Shown piece by piece: positions 13,155 to 20,450 of a stretch of 20,462 nt of DNA. Each line of letters opens with the position of its first letter. Positions within the stretch are counted from its first letter, which is position 1. Under the pieces are notes generated by a model that did no database searches, was not told the DNA's origin, and saw nothing but the letters and a program-made list of their open reading frames with translations. Source of the stretch: a virus; IMG/VR virus record IMGVR_UViG_3300042691_047251, positions 1 to 20,462 of that record. The stretch is one strand, 5' to 3'. The position numbers and the translations under genes were made by a program.

Positions 13155-13436
13155 TTATTTATACATTTCGTTGATTATGTGCTTGGCTGCTTGCTGAAAC
13201 TGAGTGCATACTTCGTTCAGCTCTTTAAGGCTGAGCTTGTGCAGCTTTTTTTTATGAACTCCATACTTTAAAATCCAGCCGTTTACTTTGTTAAGATTTA
13301 CCTTCCAGCGCGGCCAGTTGTAATCTTCAGGGCTTTGCGGTTCGCCCCAGCCAAGCGAGTGGCCAATAGCCAGTATCTTGCGCGATACCTGCTGCTTGGC
13401 CTCTCTGCTCTCTTGAATGTGGTCTTGCTGGGTCAT
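13155..13436 (-). CDS. Hypothetical protein, possible GemA/gp16-like (DUF1018), 93 aa
   Basis: The protein begins MTQQDHIQESREAKQQVSRK. It contains ILAIGHSLGWGEPQSPEDYN (26-45), then WKVNLNKVNGWILKYGVHKK and LHKLSLKELNEVCTQFQQAA. An N-terminal 'H.LGW' followed by a Lys/Leu-rich 'L..LS..EL' segment resembles Mu gp16/GemA-type early regulators, which lie near Gam in Mu-like phages. The match is weak and rests on order and pattern. It sits 3 bp downstream of Gam on the same strand. Confidence 0.6.
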   Translation of the reverse strand: MTQQDHIQESREAKQQVSRKILAIGHSLGWGEPQSPEDYNWPRWKVNLNKVNGWILKYGVHKKKLHKLSLKELNEVCTQFQQAAKHIINEMYK

Positions 13437-13439
13437 GGG

Positions 13440-13961
13440 TTATGTGTTTACCAAATCTTCTTCTTTGGCTTTTACATAGAAAGTTTCTTCCTGCACCACG
13501 GTCACACCAATTTTGCTAAGCTTAAACATGAATTCATAGTTAGCGCGGTTGGCAATGATGAGCTCTTTGTTGACCTCTTCTTTGCTGCGCACAAAGGTTG
13601 AGTCTATTGCTTTTAGGTCTTCAAGCACGCCATCCCATGTTACCTTCTTAGACTTATCTACTTTGGGTGTGCCCATTTGAAAGCCAATGGTGCCATGTGC
13701 CAGCTCCATGCTTTTCTTGGTAGAAAACAAACTTTCGCGGTGGTACTCGGCAAAATTTTGCAGTGTATATACGGCTTCATCGCGCAGCTCGTTAAGTTGT
13801 TGCAGCTTGCTCTCGTACTTGCGCACGATCTCTTGCTTCTGCAATTCAATGTCGGCTTCAATCGCTTTTAGCTTGCTGGTTGCAACAGCAAATTTTCTCA
13901 CTTGCTCGGGCAGCTCATCTTGTGTGATAAGTACTGTCACTTTCTTTTTGGTTCGGTTCAT
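13440..13961 (-). CDS. gam: Host-nuclease inhibitor Gam-like protein
   Basis: The 173-aa protein begins MNRTKKKVTVLITQDELPEQ. The Mu Gam pattern is clear: a long N-terminal coiled helix (KLKAIEADIELQKQEIVRKY, then ESKLQQLNELRDEAVYTLQN), FAEYHRESLF, HGTIGFQMGTPKV (about 88-100), a W-containing helix, FVRSKEEVNKELII and a C-terminal IGVTVVQEETFYVKAKE. In Mu, Gam binds DNA ends and shields them from host exonucleases (Ku-like). The frame is open 45 codons further upstream, but that part overlaps the preceding genes and is compositionally odd. The ATG at 13961 overlaps the upstream stop by 4 bp, supporting this start. Confidence 0.88.
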   Translation of the reverse strand: MNRTKKKVTVLITQDELPEQVRKFAVATSKLKAIEADIELQKQEIVRKYESKLQQLNELRDEAVYTLQNFAEYHRESLFSTKKSMELAHGTIGFQMGTPKVDKSKKVTWDGVLEDLKAIDSTFVRSKEEVNKELIIANRANYEFMFKLSKIGVTVVQEETFYVKAKEEDLVNT

Positions 13962-14125
13962 AGTTGTTTGATTGTTTGAATTATAAATTTTAGTTCTCGT
14001 TTTATGCACTTTAACTTCTTGCGATCGTGATTCTCTACCTTCAGTATTTGCTTTACGCCCTTCAGCGATTGCTCCATGGCTTTTTTGTTCACACATTCCA
14101 ATCGTGCAGTTGCTGACAGGTTCAT
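13958..14125 (-). CDS. Small basic hypothetical protein, 55 aa
   Basis: It begins MNLSATARLECVNKKAMEQS and is Lys-rich to the end (KLKCIKRELKFIIQTIKQL). The frame is open further upstream to 14296, but the ATG at 14125 overlaps the stop of the 124-aa gene by 4 bp (ATGA) and its own stop overlaps the Gam start by 4 bp. This coupled spacing favours a real 55-aa gene. No function can be given. Confidence 0.65.
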   Translation of the reverse strand: MNLSATARLECVNKKAMEQSLKGVKQILKVENHDRKKLKCIKRELKFIIQTIKQL

Positions 14126-14496
14126 ACCTTTTCCTTTTTGGTGATGTGCTTTATTACCTGGTGATAGCCTGCGTGCATGAGCGCATCTTGTGTGTAGCGC
14201 GAGCCTGCATGGAAGTAGCGATACCAATAGGCAGCGTGCATCTCGTATTGAAAGCGATTGTGGTGCGCCAGAAACAACACATCTATCCGGTGCCACTCGC
14301 GCAGCCAGAAGCTACGCCAGAACTCTTTTGTGCTGGCCATCTGTGTTTGCATAGGGCCGGTGCAGCCTATGGTGGTGAGCCACTCAAAGGCCAGCTCTAT
14401 GCGCATTTCAGTGATGGCCTCTTCGCTCAGGCGCGTTACCTCGCGCACGCGTGCGTGTGTGCGAGCTACCAGGTCTTTTTGTTCTTGTGTTGTCAT
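14122..14496 (-). CDS. Hypothetical protein, 124 aa
   Basis: The protein begins MTTQEQKDLVARTHARVREV. It is helical and aromatic-rich (ELAFEWLTTIGCTGPMQTQM, then WRSFWLREWHRIDVLFLAHH and YWYRYFHAGSRY). No signal peptide or known motif is seen. The 4-bp overlaps on both sides (14122-14125 and 14493-14496) place it in the tightly coupled early operon between the MuB-side genes and Gam. The Trp/His content might indicate metal or protein binding, but this is speculative. Confidence 0.7.
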   Translation of the reverse strand: MTTQEQKDLVARTHARVREVTRLSEEAITEMRIELAFEWLTTIGCTGPMQTQMASTKEFWRSFWLREWHRIDVLFLAHHNRFQYEMHAAYWYRYFHAGSRYTQDALMHAGYHQVIKHITKKEKV

Positions 14497-14828
14497 AACA
14501 GGCGGTGGAGTTGTCCTTTTAGGTTTAACAAGTCGATATCTTTGGCAAGGGCTATAGCCAATACCAGTACACCCATTTCGTGGGGCTTTACAGGCAGCGT
14601 TTTGCGCCTGGCATCCGCTACCTTTTTTTCCAGCAGCTCATTGGCTACCCATGCCAGTGATTTATCGGCTATGGTAGCTTCCTTCTTTTCGTAGATGCCC
14701 ACAGAATAAAGGCATAGGAAAAATTGAAGTCTATCGATGTGCCAGGGTGTAACGCCCTCGATCACCACGCGACCGCTGGGCTTACGCACGGCACCAAAAT
14801 TTTTTCGTTTTGCTTTTGGCTTCTTCAT
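14493..14828 (-). CDS. Hypothetical protein, 111 aa
   Basis: The protein begins MKKPKAKRKNFGAVRKPSGR, a very basic N-terminus. VVIEGVTPWHIDRLQFFLCL (21-40) and LAWVANELLEKKVADARRKT follow, and the end is LLNLKGQLHRLL. The basic start suggests nucleic-acid contact. Overlaps of 4 bp at both ends show translational coupling. No family is recognised. Confidence 0.7.
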   Translation of the reverse strand: MKKPKAKRKNFGAVRKPSGRVVIEGVTPWHIDRLQFFLCLYSVGIYEKKEATIADKSLAWVANELLEKKVADARRKTLPVKPHEMGVLVLAIALAKDIDLLNLKGQLHRLL

Positions 14829-15385
14829 AGCTTTTGCAGTTCAGCGTCTATGATTTCAATCTTGCGCACAATCTCTCTGCGTATGCCGTTCATCTCATCG
14901 ATGCTGAAGGCATCAAAGCTTTGCTCTATCTCACGGTCTATCGTAGCCAGCCGGTATTGCAGCTGTAGCTTGTGTTGACTTTTAAGCTCGCGCAGGGTTT
15001 CGTTTGTCCACTTTAGCTCTTCTTGCTTTTCGTGCAGCAGTGTGGCATAGTTGGCATCCGGATTTTGTGAACCTTGGAGGCGTTCTTTCAGCACTTCAAT
15101 TTCGTGCAGCAGCTTTACCTTTACTTTTACGTTGTTGCCAATGGCATCTTCGTTGAAGGTATTTAATTGGATAGCTGTGCTATCGATCTCCCACTTAGGA
15201 AGCAAAGGCACACCTTCTGCATTGTGTTTCACAGCCTTTAACGTGTTGATAATGGCCTGTTCAATGGCTGTCGTATCTATCATCCACTCGTCTCCTTCGC
15301 CTTTTGCCATGAGCTGGTTCCACTCGTCTACCGTGCTTTGCAGGTAGGCGATCATTTGCGGTATGGTTATCTTTTCGGCTACCAT
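14825..15385 (-). CDS. Coiled-coil hypothetical protein, 186 aa
   Basis: It begins MVAEKITIPQMIAYLQSTVD. The N-terminal half has conserved-looking WEIDSTAIQLN and AIGNNVKVKVKLLHEIE. The C-terminal half is a long heptad-rich helix (EKQEELKWTNETLRELKSQH, then LQYRLATIDREIEQSFDAFS). The frame is open to 15475, but that leader overlaps the 52-aa membrane protein gene, so the ATG at 15385 is chosen (7-bp overlap with that gene). The helix could bind DNA or pair with a partner. No function is known to me. Confidence 0.7.
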   Translation of the reverse strand: MVAEKITIPQMIAYLQSTVDEWNQLMAKGEGDEWMIDTTAIEQAIINTLKAVKHNAEGVPLLPKWEIDSTAIQLNTFNEDAIGNNVKVKVKLLHEIEVLKERLQGSQNPDANYATLLHEKQEELKWTNETLRELKSQHKLQLQYRLATIDREIEQSFDAFSIDEMNGIRREIVRKIEIIDAELQKL

Positions 15386-15537
15386 ATTCTTGGGTTTAAA
15401 AGGGTGAAGAAAACATAGATAATAGCTGCATCGAAAGCGATTGCGCACAGCACAATCACGGCAGCATCTTTCCAAAAAGAGGATGCAAACTGGCTGTCGT
15501 TTTTCAGTTCAAAGCGTGGGTCTAATTCGGTTTTCAT
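15379..15537 (-). CDS. Micro-membrane protein, 52 aa
   Basis: It begins MKTELDPRFELKNDSQFASS and has one transmembrane helix, about residues 24-47 (DAAVIVLCAIAFDAAIIYVF), then LLNPRIW. Its start overlaps the stop of the 40-aa gene by 4 bp (ATGA, 15534-15537) and its stop overlaps the next gene start. The chain of overlaps is the main evidence that it is real. A small membrane protein right after MuB could anchor a complex or modify the envelope. The role is unknown. Confidence 0.6.
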   Translation of the reverse strand: MKTELDPRFELKNDSQFASSFWKDAAVIVLCAIAFDAAIIYVFFTLLNPRIW

Positions 15538-15656
15538 AGTGTTGAAATGAATTTAAAAATGGCAATGCACACGGCCAACACTGCTGCGGCCAGCAAGGTT
15601 GTAAGCACGTTCTTGGCGCGCTTCTGAAATGGGTCGGGAAATTCATCGTAGCTCAT
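15534..15656 (-). CDS. Micro-membrane protein, 40 aa
   Basis: It begins MSYDEFPDPFQKRAKNVLTT. A single transmembrane segment (LLAAAVLAVCIAIFKFI, about 21-37) follows a positively charged KRAK. The ATG at 15656 overlaps the MuB stop by 4 bp and its TGA overlaps the start of the 52-aa gene by 4 bp. The two coupled ends support expression. Function is unknown. Confidence 0.6.
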   Translation of the reverse strand: MSYDEFPDPFQKRAKNVLTTLLAAAVLAVCIAIFKFISTL

Positions 15657-16612
15657 GCTGACTTGCTTAAAGTGTTGAGAGAAAAAAGTTGAGCCACTTC
15701 TTGGCCGGTAATCTTCTTACCGTTTTGCTTCTGCCAATCCTTTATGTCGGCCACGTATTGGCTTAGCATATCTAAGTCGGTAACGTACTGCGCCAGCATG
15801 TTTTGCGCGCCCTTGTTGCTGATGTCTTCGAACTCGCACACCTGCACAATCTCACTCTCGCTCAGCTTGCTGGCCGTTACTATCTTGTTGCCAAAGAACC
15901 GCCTGCGCAGTTGTGGAAACCCTGCTTTGTTTTTGCTCGCGAGCTTATCCAGCTTGTTGATCAGGTCCATGCCGCAGATGATGAAGCCAGCTTTGTTCTG
16001 CGTCCAATCGCTGATGTCTTTGAGCACAGAATAGATGCCAGCGCGCACCACTTCCGTTTCGTCAATGATAATCAGCCAGCCTTTGCGCTGATTGATCACT
16101 CGCTTGATCATTTCCAGCTTGCTGTGGTTGCCCCGGATGCTATCATGCACGCCCATCTTCTCTAAGATGGTATCGAGCAAATCTTTGCTGCTCATGTTCA
16201 TGGTGGCCTTCACATACAGCACGTAGTCGTTGGTCATGGCGTAGCTTTCCAGGGCGTAGGTCTTGCCCATGCCTGTCCAGCCTTGTATCACTTCGCGGAT
16301 GGCGTTTTTCTGTGCCTTGCGGCAGGCGCGCTGTATGGTTTTAAAGTTGCCGATGAAATCCCAGTGCAATTGCCCATCGAAGCGGATGCCAATCGCATCG
16401 GCAATGCGGTGGAAGTACGCATCGCTGATCTGCGTTACGCGTCCGCTTCCTACTTCAATTTCGTAGGTGCTGTTTTTGATTTTGCTGATGTAGGCTTGGT
16501 TGATGCCTGCCTTCTCGGCCAGCTTGTTGCCACTTCGGGCAGGGTTCTTGTCGTCAATCCAGCTGTTCACCGCTTCGGTGATCTGCTGCTTGTGTGTGCG
16601 GGTTAGATTCAT
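15653..16612 (-). CDS. MuB-like transposition activator ATPase
   Basis: The 319-aa protein begins MNLTRTHKQQITEAVNSWID. An N-terminal helix-turn-helix (GNKLAEKAGINQAYISKIKN, 28-47) is followed by an AAA+ core with Walker A GWTGMGKT (111-118), Walker B GWLIIIDETE (178-187), a later LRRRFFG segment near residues 234-240 and a helical C-terminus. In Mu, MuB binds target DNA as an ATP-dependent filament, delivers targets to MuA and protects from self-insertion. It lies 24 bp downstream of MuA, the usual order. Confidence 0.93.
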   Translation of the reverse strand: MNLTRTHKQQITEAVNSWIDDKNPARSGNKLAEKAGINQAYISKIKNSTYEIEVGSGRVTQISDAYFHRIADAIGIRFDGQLHWDFIGNFKTIQRACRKAQKNAIREVIQGWTGMGKTYALESYAMTNDYVLYVKATMNMSSKDLLDTILEKMGVHDSIRGNHSKLEMIKRVINQRKGWLIIIDETEVVRAGIYSVLKDISDWTQNKAGFIICGMDLINKLDKLASKNKAGFPQLRRRFFGNKIVTASKLSESEIVQVCEFEDISNKGAQNMLAQYVTDLDMLSQYVADIKDWQKQNGKKITGQEVAQLFSLNTLSKSA

Positions 16613-16636
16613 TTGTTTATTTAGTTTGGTGAGATT

Positions 16637-18817
16637 TTATTCTAGTGGAAGTTGTTCGTCATAGCCTGCAAAGCGGTCTATTCCGGTGTTGGTTTGTTCT
16701 GCTATCGGTTGGCCCTCGCCCAAGCGATAATCTTCTCCGTGTATGATGGCATTATTAATCTCTGCCTGCGCTGCCTGAAGCACTTCTTTGTCGAAGGCAT
16801 TGGCAGTGATCATATCGGTATAGGTGCCGTTGCGTTTGGTGGTTTCTACCAGTTGGGCAAACTCTTTTTGAACTATGGCGCGTTGCTTTTTCTTTTCGGC
16901 TAGGCTGGCTCGCAGCTGTGTGCCTTCGCCTGGGCGATAGTCGGCAATGGCCATGTGGTACACGTCTTTTGGCAATGCGGCCACGTGCATGCCTTGCCAC
17001 TGTACAGGTTGGCCTTGCACATAGAGCAGGATTTTGTCGGGCTGGCCGTTTGTCCAGCGCTCTGGATTAGGTTCGAACTTAATTGATACTCGCTGGCCAA
17101 TGAACTGAGTGCGGAACTCAGCTTGCGCAATGTCGTACGCGCATGCTTTGCCTTGAATTGTAACTTCAATTCCTTTGTTAGTGAACTCATAGGTTTGAGG
17201 GATGAATGTGTTTACTGTTTTTGGCTTGCCTTCGTCATAGGTGCGGATTTTCTTGTGCTCGCCTGGCATATTCCAGAAGGCATCTACATCTATCAGCTCG
17301 CTGAAGGCACGCTGCTTGTTTAAGGTTTGTTCAACACTCTTTCTGTAGGCTTGTATGGGTGTTTGCCCTGCCAAAAACTTGCGTGGCTTGTTGTTCCACA
17401 GGTTCAAGTCTTCAATGGCTTGCTTCAGTGCGCTCTCGGCTGCTGGCAGCTCGTGGCTCTTCACCATTTTGGCAAGTGCCTCGCGGTTGGCTCGGTTGTT
17501 CAGGCTTATCGCAAACGGGTTGTGTGTAAACCCTGGGCGAAACTTCTGCACATCGGCATTGAAGAGGTGAAAGAAGTTTTCGATGATCTTTGCACGTGCA
17601 TTGCCTGCCGATGCGCCAAAACTTACCACGCTTATTTTGTCGATGGCCTCTTGTGCGCGGTAGCTTTGTATGGCAGAGCTATTGTCGTACAATATTTGGT
17701 GGGGCATGTGGCCGGTGACCATGCAGGCAGAGCGCAAGGCACCTAATACGGCCTCGGTGTTTTCGCTTTCGCTGAGCCAGAAACCTACCACACACCAGCT
17801 GTGTGCATCGAGTATTGGGAAAATGTTAAACCGGAAATATCTGCCCTGGTCGCCATGCTGAAAGTAGCGGTGCGATGGTGTGCCATCTATTACCCACAGC
17901 GCATTGGCATAACTAGCGCGCTCGCGCAAGGTTACAGGCTCAAATACGCTGCGATACTCTTGGTATCCGTGGCGTGGCTCAAACCAAAGTTGTTTGATAG
18001 ATGGCTTAGTCAAAAAAGCGCGAACCGTAGATGGCGAAATCATTGATTCGTCATTGCCCCAATGTTCCAGGCTCACCATCTCTTGGGCCTTGCGTGTGTA
18101 GATGTGCCACACCTGTTCAAAAGTTGGCTTGGCGTTTCCATCGGCATACATCTGAACGAGCAGCGCCTTCTGTTCTTCGCCCAGCACTTCGGCATTGCTG
18201 TTTCCTACCTTTTTGCTGATCAGCGATTCGAAAGCTTTTGATAGTAGGGCATTGTCTTTAACAGCCTTTTTAAAAGGTGTTAATTTCTTGATCAAACCCT
18301 TTAGTGTGCTGCACTTCCAAGCGTGCCACTCGCGCGCGCTGGCCTGTTGGTTCATCAGGTCGATGGCTTTGAGGTAGAAGTCTTCGACTTTAACAAAACC
18401 GAGCGGCTTCCAATGGGTACCTTTAGCTCCCGCTATGGCAAGTAGCCATGAAGCCTGCTCGGCTTTTTCTTTAGCGCGCTTGGCCGTGGCCGGATGCGCG
18501 AGGTAATAGTTATAAGCGTGTTGAGAGAAAGCCACCAGGCTGGCCAGCTGTTGGTTTTGGATGTGCTTGATTAGCTCGGCCTTGGTGGGCATTCCTTTGG
18601 ACAAGCGGGTGGCTTCGGGTATGCTGTCATAATCCACAAGCGTAACGGTGCGCTTGGGGTCATTAATAAAATCGATTCCTTTTACGTTGGCGTAGTTGTC
18701 GGTAATGCCAGAGCGATATTCGTTGCACTCTTTTTTGAGAAACGATTGGCTAAACCCATATTTGGTAACCAAGTCGGCTGTCACCGATAGCAGTAGTATG
18801 TTATCTTTTACTACCAT
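16637..18817 (-). CDS. MuA-like DDE transposase
   Basis: The 726-aa protein begins MVVKDNILLLSVTADLVTKY. DNA-binding helical domains occupy about the first 290 residues. The RNase H-fold core carries the DDE triad: D311 in LWVIDGTPSH, D378 in ILYDNSSAI and E413 in KIIENFFH. GKPKTVNTFIPQTYEFTN (about 540-557) and later strands fit the Mu transposase C-terminal beta-barrel. The C-terminal tail is charged and could contact MuB. It would cut and join the phage ends for integration and replicative transposition. Its start overlaps the upstream Cys-rich gene by 7 bp. Confidence 0.95.
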   Translation of the reverse strand: MVVKDNILLLSVTADLVTKYGFSQSFLKKECNEYRSGITDNYANVKGIDFINDPKRTVTLVDYDSIPEATRLSKGMPTKAELIKHIQNQQLASLVAFSQHAYNYYLAHPATAKRAKEKAEQASWLLAIAGAKGTHWKPLGFVKVEDFYLKAIDLMNQQASAREWHAWKCSTLKGLIKKLTPFKKAVKDNALLSKAFESLISKKVGNSNAEVLGEEQKALLVQMYADGNAKPTFEQVWHIYTRKAQEMVSLEHWGNDESMISPSTVRAFLTKPSIKQLWFEPRHGYQEYRSVFEPVTLRERASYANALWVIDGTPSHRYFQHGDQGRYFRFNIFPILDAHSWCVVGFWLSESENTEAVLGALRSACMVTGHMPHQILYDNSSAIQSYRAQEAIDKISVVSFGASAGNARAKIIENFFHLFNADVQKFRPGFTHNPFAISLNNRANREALAKMVKSHELPAAESALKQAIEDLNLWNNKPRKFLAGQTPIQAYRKSVEQTLNKQRAFSELIDVDAFWNMPGEHKKIRTYDEGKPKTVNTFIPQTYEFTNKGIEVTIQGKACAYDIAQAEFRTQFIGQRVSIKFEPNPERWTNGQPDKILLYVQGQPVQWQGMHVAALPKDVYHMAIADYRPGEGTQLRASLAEKKKQRAIVQKEFAQLVETTKRNGTYTDMITANAFDKEVLQAAQAEINNAIIHGEDYRLGEGQPIAEQTNTGIDRFAGYDEQLPLE

Positions 18818-19077
18818 CTACCGATCGGGCATTTAGCTTCCACTACTTTTGTTTTGGCCTCCATATCGCAGCCGCAGCTGTTGCAATACTTTTTGTCGCG
18901 CAGTCCGGGGCCGTTGGTGTTCTTATCTGTGGGATGGGGAGTTAAATCGCAGAGTAAGCAATCGGCAAAGCGTATCTCGCTCAGCTTCTTGGTGTCATCG
19001 GGCAGCATGCCCACCTTATCGATCATTTTGTTGAAGTAGCCCTCGATGATTTGGCCTACGTGTATAGGGTTACTCAT
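18811..19077 (-). CDS. Cys-rich putative zinc-binding protein, 88 aa
   Basis: It begins MSNPIHVGQIIEGYFNKMID. Six Cys (40, 43, 65, 68, 70 and 83) lie in CLLC, YCNSCGC and the C-terminal KCPIGRW. This CxxC...CxxCxC...CP...W arrangement suggests a small zinc ribbon, as seen in many small phage proteins near the early promoter. The role is unknown; DNA or protein binding is likely. It overlaps the HTH gene by 8 bp upstream and MuA by 7 bp downstream. Confidence 0.75.
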   Translation of the reverse strand: MSNPIHVGQIIEGYFNKMIDKVGMLPDDTKKLSEIRFADCLLCDLTPHPTDKNTNGPGLRDKKYCNSCGCDMEAKTKVVEAKCPIGRW

Positions 19078-19327
19078 ATACCAGGCGTTGGTTTTTGCGT
19101 GCTCTTCTTTTTGCTTCGCGGTCGGCTAGTTTTTCGCGTGCTTCCAGCAAATCGGAAAAAACTTTTTGAATATTATGATTGTCTGGTCTGGTGCCAGAAA
19201 CGACCTTTTTAACAGTGCTTTCGCTGACTTTAGCAATTTCAGCTACTCGGATATAATCACCGTTTGAATACTTCCTTTTGATTTCTGATAAAGTTTTCAC
19301 TAATCTTTGTGTCTGAATTCGGTACAA
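19070..19327 (-). CDS. Small HTH DNA-binding protein (Ner-like position)
   Basis: The 85-aa basic protein has a probable helix-turn-helix, IRVAEIAKVSESTVKKVVSG (26-45), and a charged C-terminal helix (LEAREKLADREAKRRARKNQ). No ATG is available. TTG at 19327 directly follows an in-frame TAA, and GTG at 19300 (then KTLSEIKRKY) is an alternative. As first gene of the leftward early operon, next to the operator, it takes the place of Mu Ner, a repressor of early and c promoters. The role is inferred from position and fold. Confidence 0.7.
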   Translation of the reverse strand: MYRIQTQRLVKTLSEIKRKYSNGDYIRVAEIAKVSESTVKKVVSGTRPDNHNIQKVFSDLLEAREKLADREAKRRARKNQRLVYE

Positions 19328-19347
19328 TTATACCACAAAGGTATAAT
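19327..19347. promoter_or_regulatory. Repressor/Ner operator palindrome
   Basis: ATTATACC-ACAAA-GGTATAAT is a perfect inverted repeat with 8-bp arms in the divergent gap between the HTH gene and the repressor. The half-site GGTATAAT recurs at 19383-19390 and overlaps the repressor ATG (19389-19391), which would allow autoregulation. Confidence 0.75.
19336..19343 (-). promoter_or_regulatory. Candidate -7 box of the leftward early promoter
   Basis: On the minus strand TACCTTTG matches the Bacteroidetes TAnnTTTG box and lies inside the operator palindrome, so operator binding would block it. The TTTG upstream is only 14 bp away, shorter than the usual 19-21 bp, so the -33 element is unclear. 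Confidence 0.4.
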
Positions 19348-19388
19348 ACAACGCAAGCAAACTGAAAAATATATTCTAAAAAGGTATA

Positions 19389-19736
19389 ATGACCAGAGGG
19401 GAAAGACTTCGTGATATTCGGGCTAAATTGGGCTATAATCAGGCTCAAGCGGCTGATCTTTCTGGCGTTTTGCAGAAGGAGATAAGCCTTTTGGAGAATG
19501 ACAAGAGAGACAATATACCTTTAATGTATATTGATTGGATGGGTAACCTTGGTGTAAACCTTAACTGGGTTTACTTTGAGCGAGGGCCTGTATTTTTAAC
19601 TTCGAACTATGAATTTCAGTCAACAGAAAATAGAGTGGCGGCAGAGGATCGAGCTGAGTATGTTAAACTGATGGACCTCTCTAGGCAGATGAACATTATC
19701 CAGGTAGAGATTGAGAAAATGAAAAACAACTTATAA
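19389..19736 (+). CDS. XRE-family repressor (c-like)
   Basis: The 115-aa protein begins MTRGERLRDIRAKLGYNQAQ. An XRE-type helix-turn-helix (LGYNQAQAADLSGVLQKEIS, about 14-33, then LLENDKRDNIP) is followed by a short linker and a C-terminal helical part (VKLMDLSRQMNIIQVEIEKM) that could dimerise. There is no LexA/peptidase domain. It is divergent from the early operon and next to the palindromic operator, the position of the Mu c repressor. A half operator covers its start codon. Confidence 0.85.
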   Translation: MTRGERLRDIRAKLGYNQAQAADLSGVLQKEISLLENDKRDNIPLMYIDWMGNLGVNLNWVYFERGPVFLTSNYEFQSTENRVAAEDRAEYVKLMDLSRQMNIIQVEIEKMKNNL

Positions 19737-19737
19737 T

Positions 19738-20169
19738 ATGAAAGTGCCAAATTTTATCAAGTATGCAGTTGTGGCTGTGTTGGCCATTGCTAGCTATCAG
19801 TTTATCATGTACAAGCCAACTGTTTCTAATATTCAGACTTCAACTGATAGCTCTGTACCGTTTTTAGAACAATTGGACAAAGAGCAAGGAGTCTCTGCGC
19901 CTGAAGTCTCCAATAGTTCAAAAGATGTAGTATTAATAAAGGTTAGAAACGAACCGAAGGTAATCGAAGCGATGATAACAGATGCAAAAGTTCTCTATGT
20001 ATCAGTACGGGATGATGGTACTCGTAGAACTGGTTATGCCGAGTATCTTTGCATGATCGCTAAAAGCAATTTTGTCGAACGGGTGAAAGTTATAAAGGTC
20101 AATAGTCAAAATGATCCTAACAGAGATAATTCCTACGGTGTTTTGCTTGGCGAAAGTTGGTGTAAATGA
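19738..20169 (+). CDS. Membrane-anchored hypothetical protein, 143 aa
   Basis: It begins MKVPNFIKYAVVAVLAIASY. A hydrophobic N-terminal segment (residues 8-24) is a signal anchor. No lipobox Cys is present. The rest is polar with an Asn/Ser-rich stretch and a beta-like part (VLYVSVRDDGTRRTGYAEYL). It starts 1 bp after the repressor stop, so it is probably co-transcribed with the repressor and made in lysogens. A lysogenic-conversion or exclusion role is possible from context only. Confidence 0.65.
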   Translation: MKVPNFIKYAVVAVLAIASYQFIMYKPTVSNIQTSTDSSVPFLEQLDKEQGVSAPEVSNSSKDVVLIKVRNEPKVIEAMITDAKVLYVSVRDDGTRRTGYAEYLCMIAKSNFVERVKVIKVNSQNDPNRDNSYGVLLGESWCK

Positions 20170-20171
20170 TT

Positions 20172-20238
20172 GGGGGAAGGTAAAGGGGGAAGGTAAGGGG
20201 GAAGGGGTAACCTAAGTGGGTAACCTTTGGGGTAACCT
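20172..20238. repeat. Periodic GGGGGAAGGTAA / GGTAACCT array
   Basis: GGGGGAAGGTAA occurs at 20172-20183 and 20185-20196, with a variant (GGGGGAAGGGGTAA) at 20197-20210. GGTAACCT follows at 20206-20213, 20219-20226 and 20231-20238. The spacing is about 12-13 bp throughout. GGTAACC is itself palindromic. It starts 3 bp after the last gene and may be a protein-binding array (transposase or regulator) near the phage end. Confidence 0.6.
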
Positions 20239-20255
20239 TTTAGGTTTTAAAAGGT
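20235..20255 (+). terminator. Hairpin downstream of the repressor operon
   Basis: ACCTTTTA-GGTTT-TAAAAGGT has perfect 8-bp arms and lies 66 bp after the last rightward gene. No U tract follows, so termination is uncertain. It may be part of the end-repeat array. Confidence 0.3.
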
Positions 20256-20322
20256 GTTTAACTGGCTGCAAATGGGGTTTTGTTTGTGTCGCTACCTAGC
20301 CAAAGTGGCAAATATTGGCATT

Positions 20323-20450
20323 TTCTCTACTTTTGGTTTTGCGGCCACAAAATCAACCTATAGGTTAATAAACCTTTAAATCAGCTTTAAAACGCACATT
20401 TTAACACGTTCCGCAAATTTTTCCGGCAAATTATTCTCTACTTCTGGTTT
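20323..20450 (+). repeat. 17-bp direct repeats, candidate transposase end-binding sites
   Basis: TTCTCTACTTTTGGTTT (20323-20339) and TTCTCTACTTCTGGTTT (20434-20450) are 16/17 identical and 111 bp apart. Each is preceded by GGCAAAT a few bases upstream. A 12-bp palindrome AACCTATAGGTT (20355-20366) lies between. In Mu the left end holds several MuA-binding sites beyond the c gene, the same relative place. The true end is not visible in the window. Confidence 0.5.

Noticed and set aside
13962-14096. Extended N-terminus of Gam (ORF from 14096)
   Set aside because: The extra 45 residues overlap two other coupled genes and do not look like Gam. The ATG at 13961 has the 4-bp overlap typical of this operon.
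15386-15475. Extended N-terminus of the 186-aa coiled-coil protein
   Set aside because: The Cys-rich leader is antisense-free but overlaps the 52-aa membrane gene in another frame. The ATG at 15385 is better.
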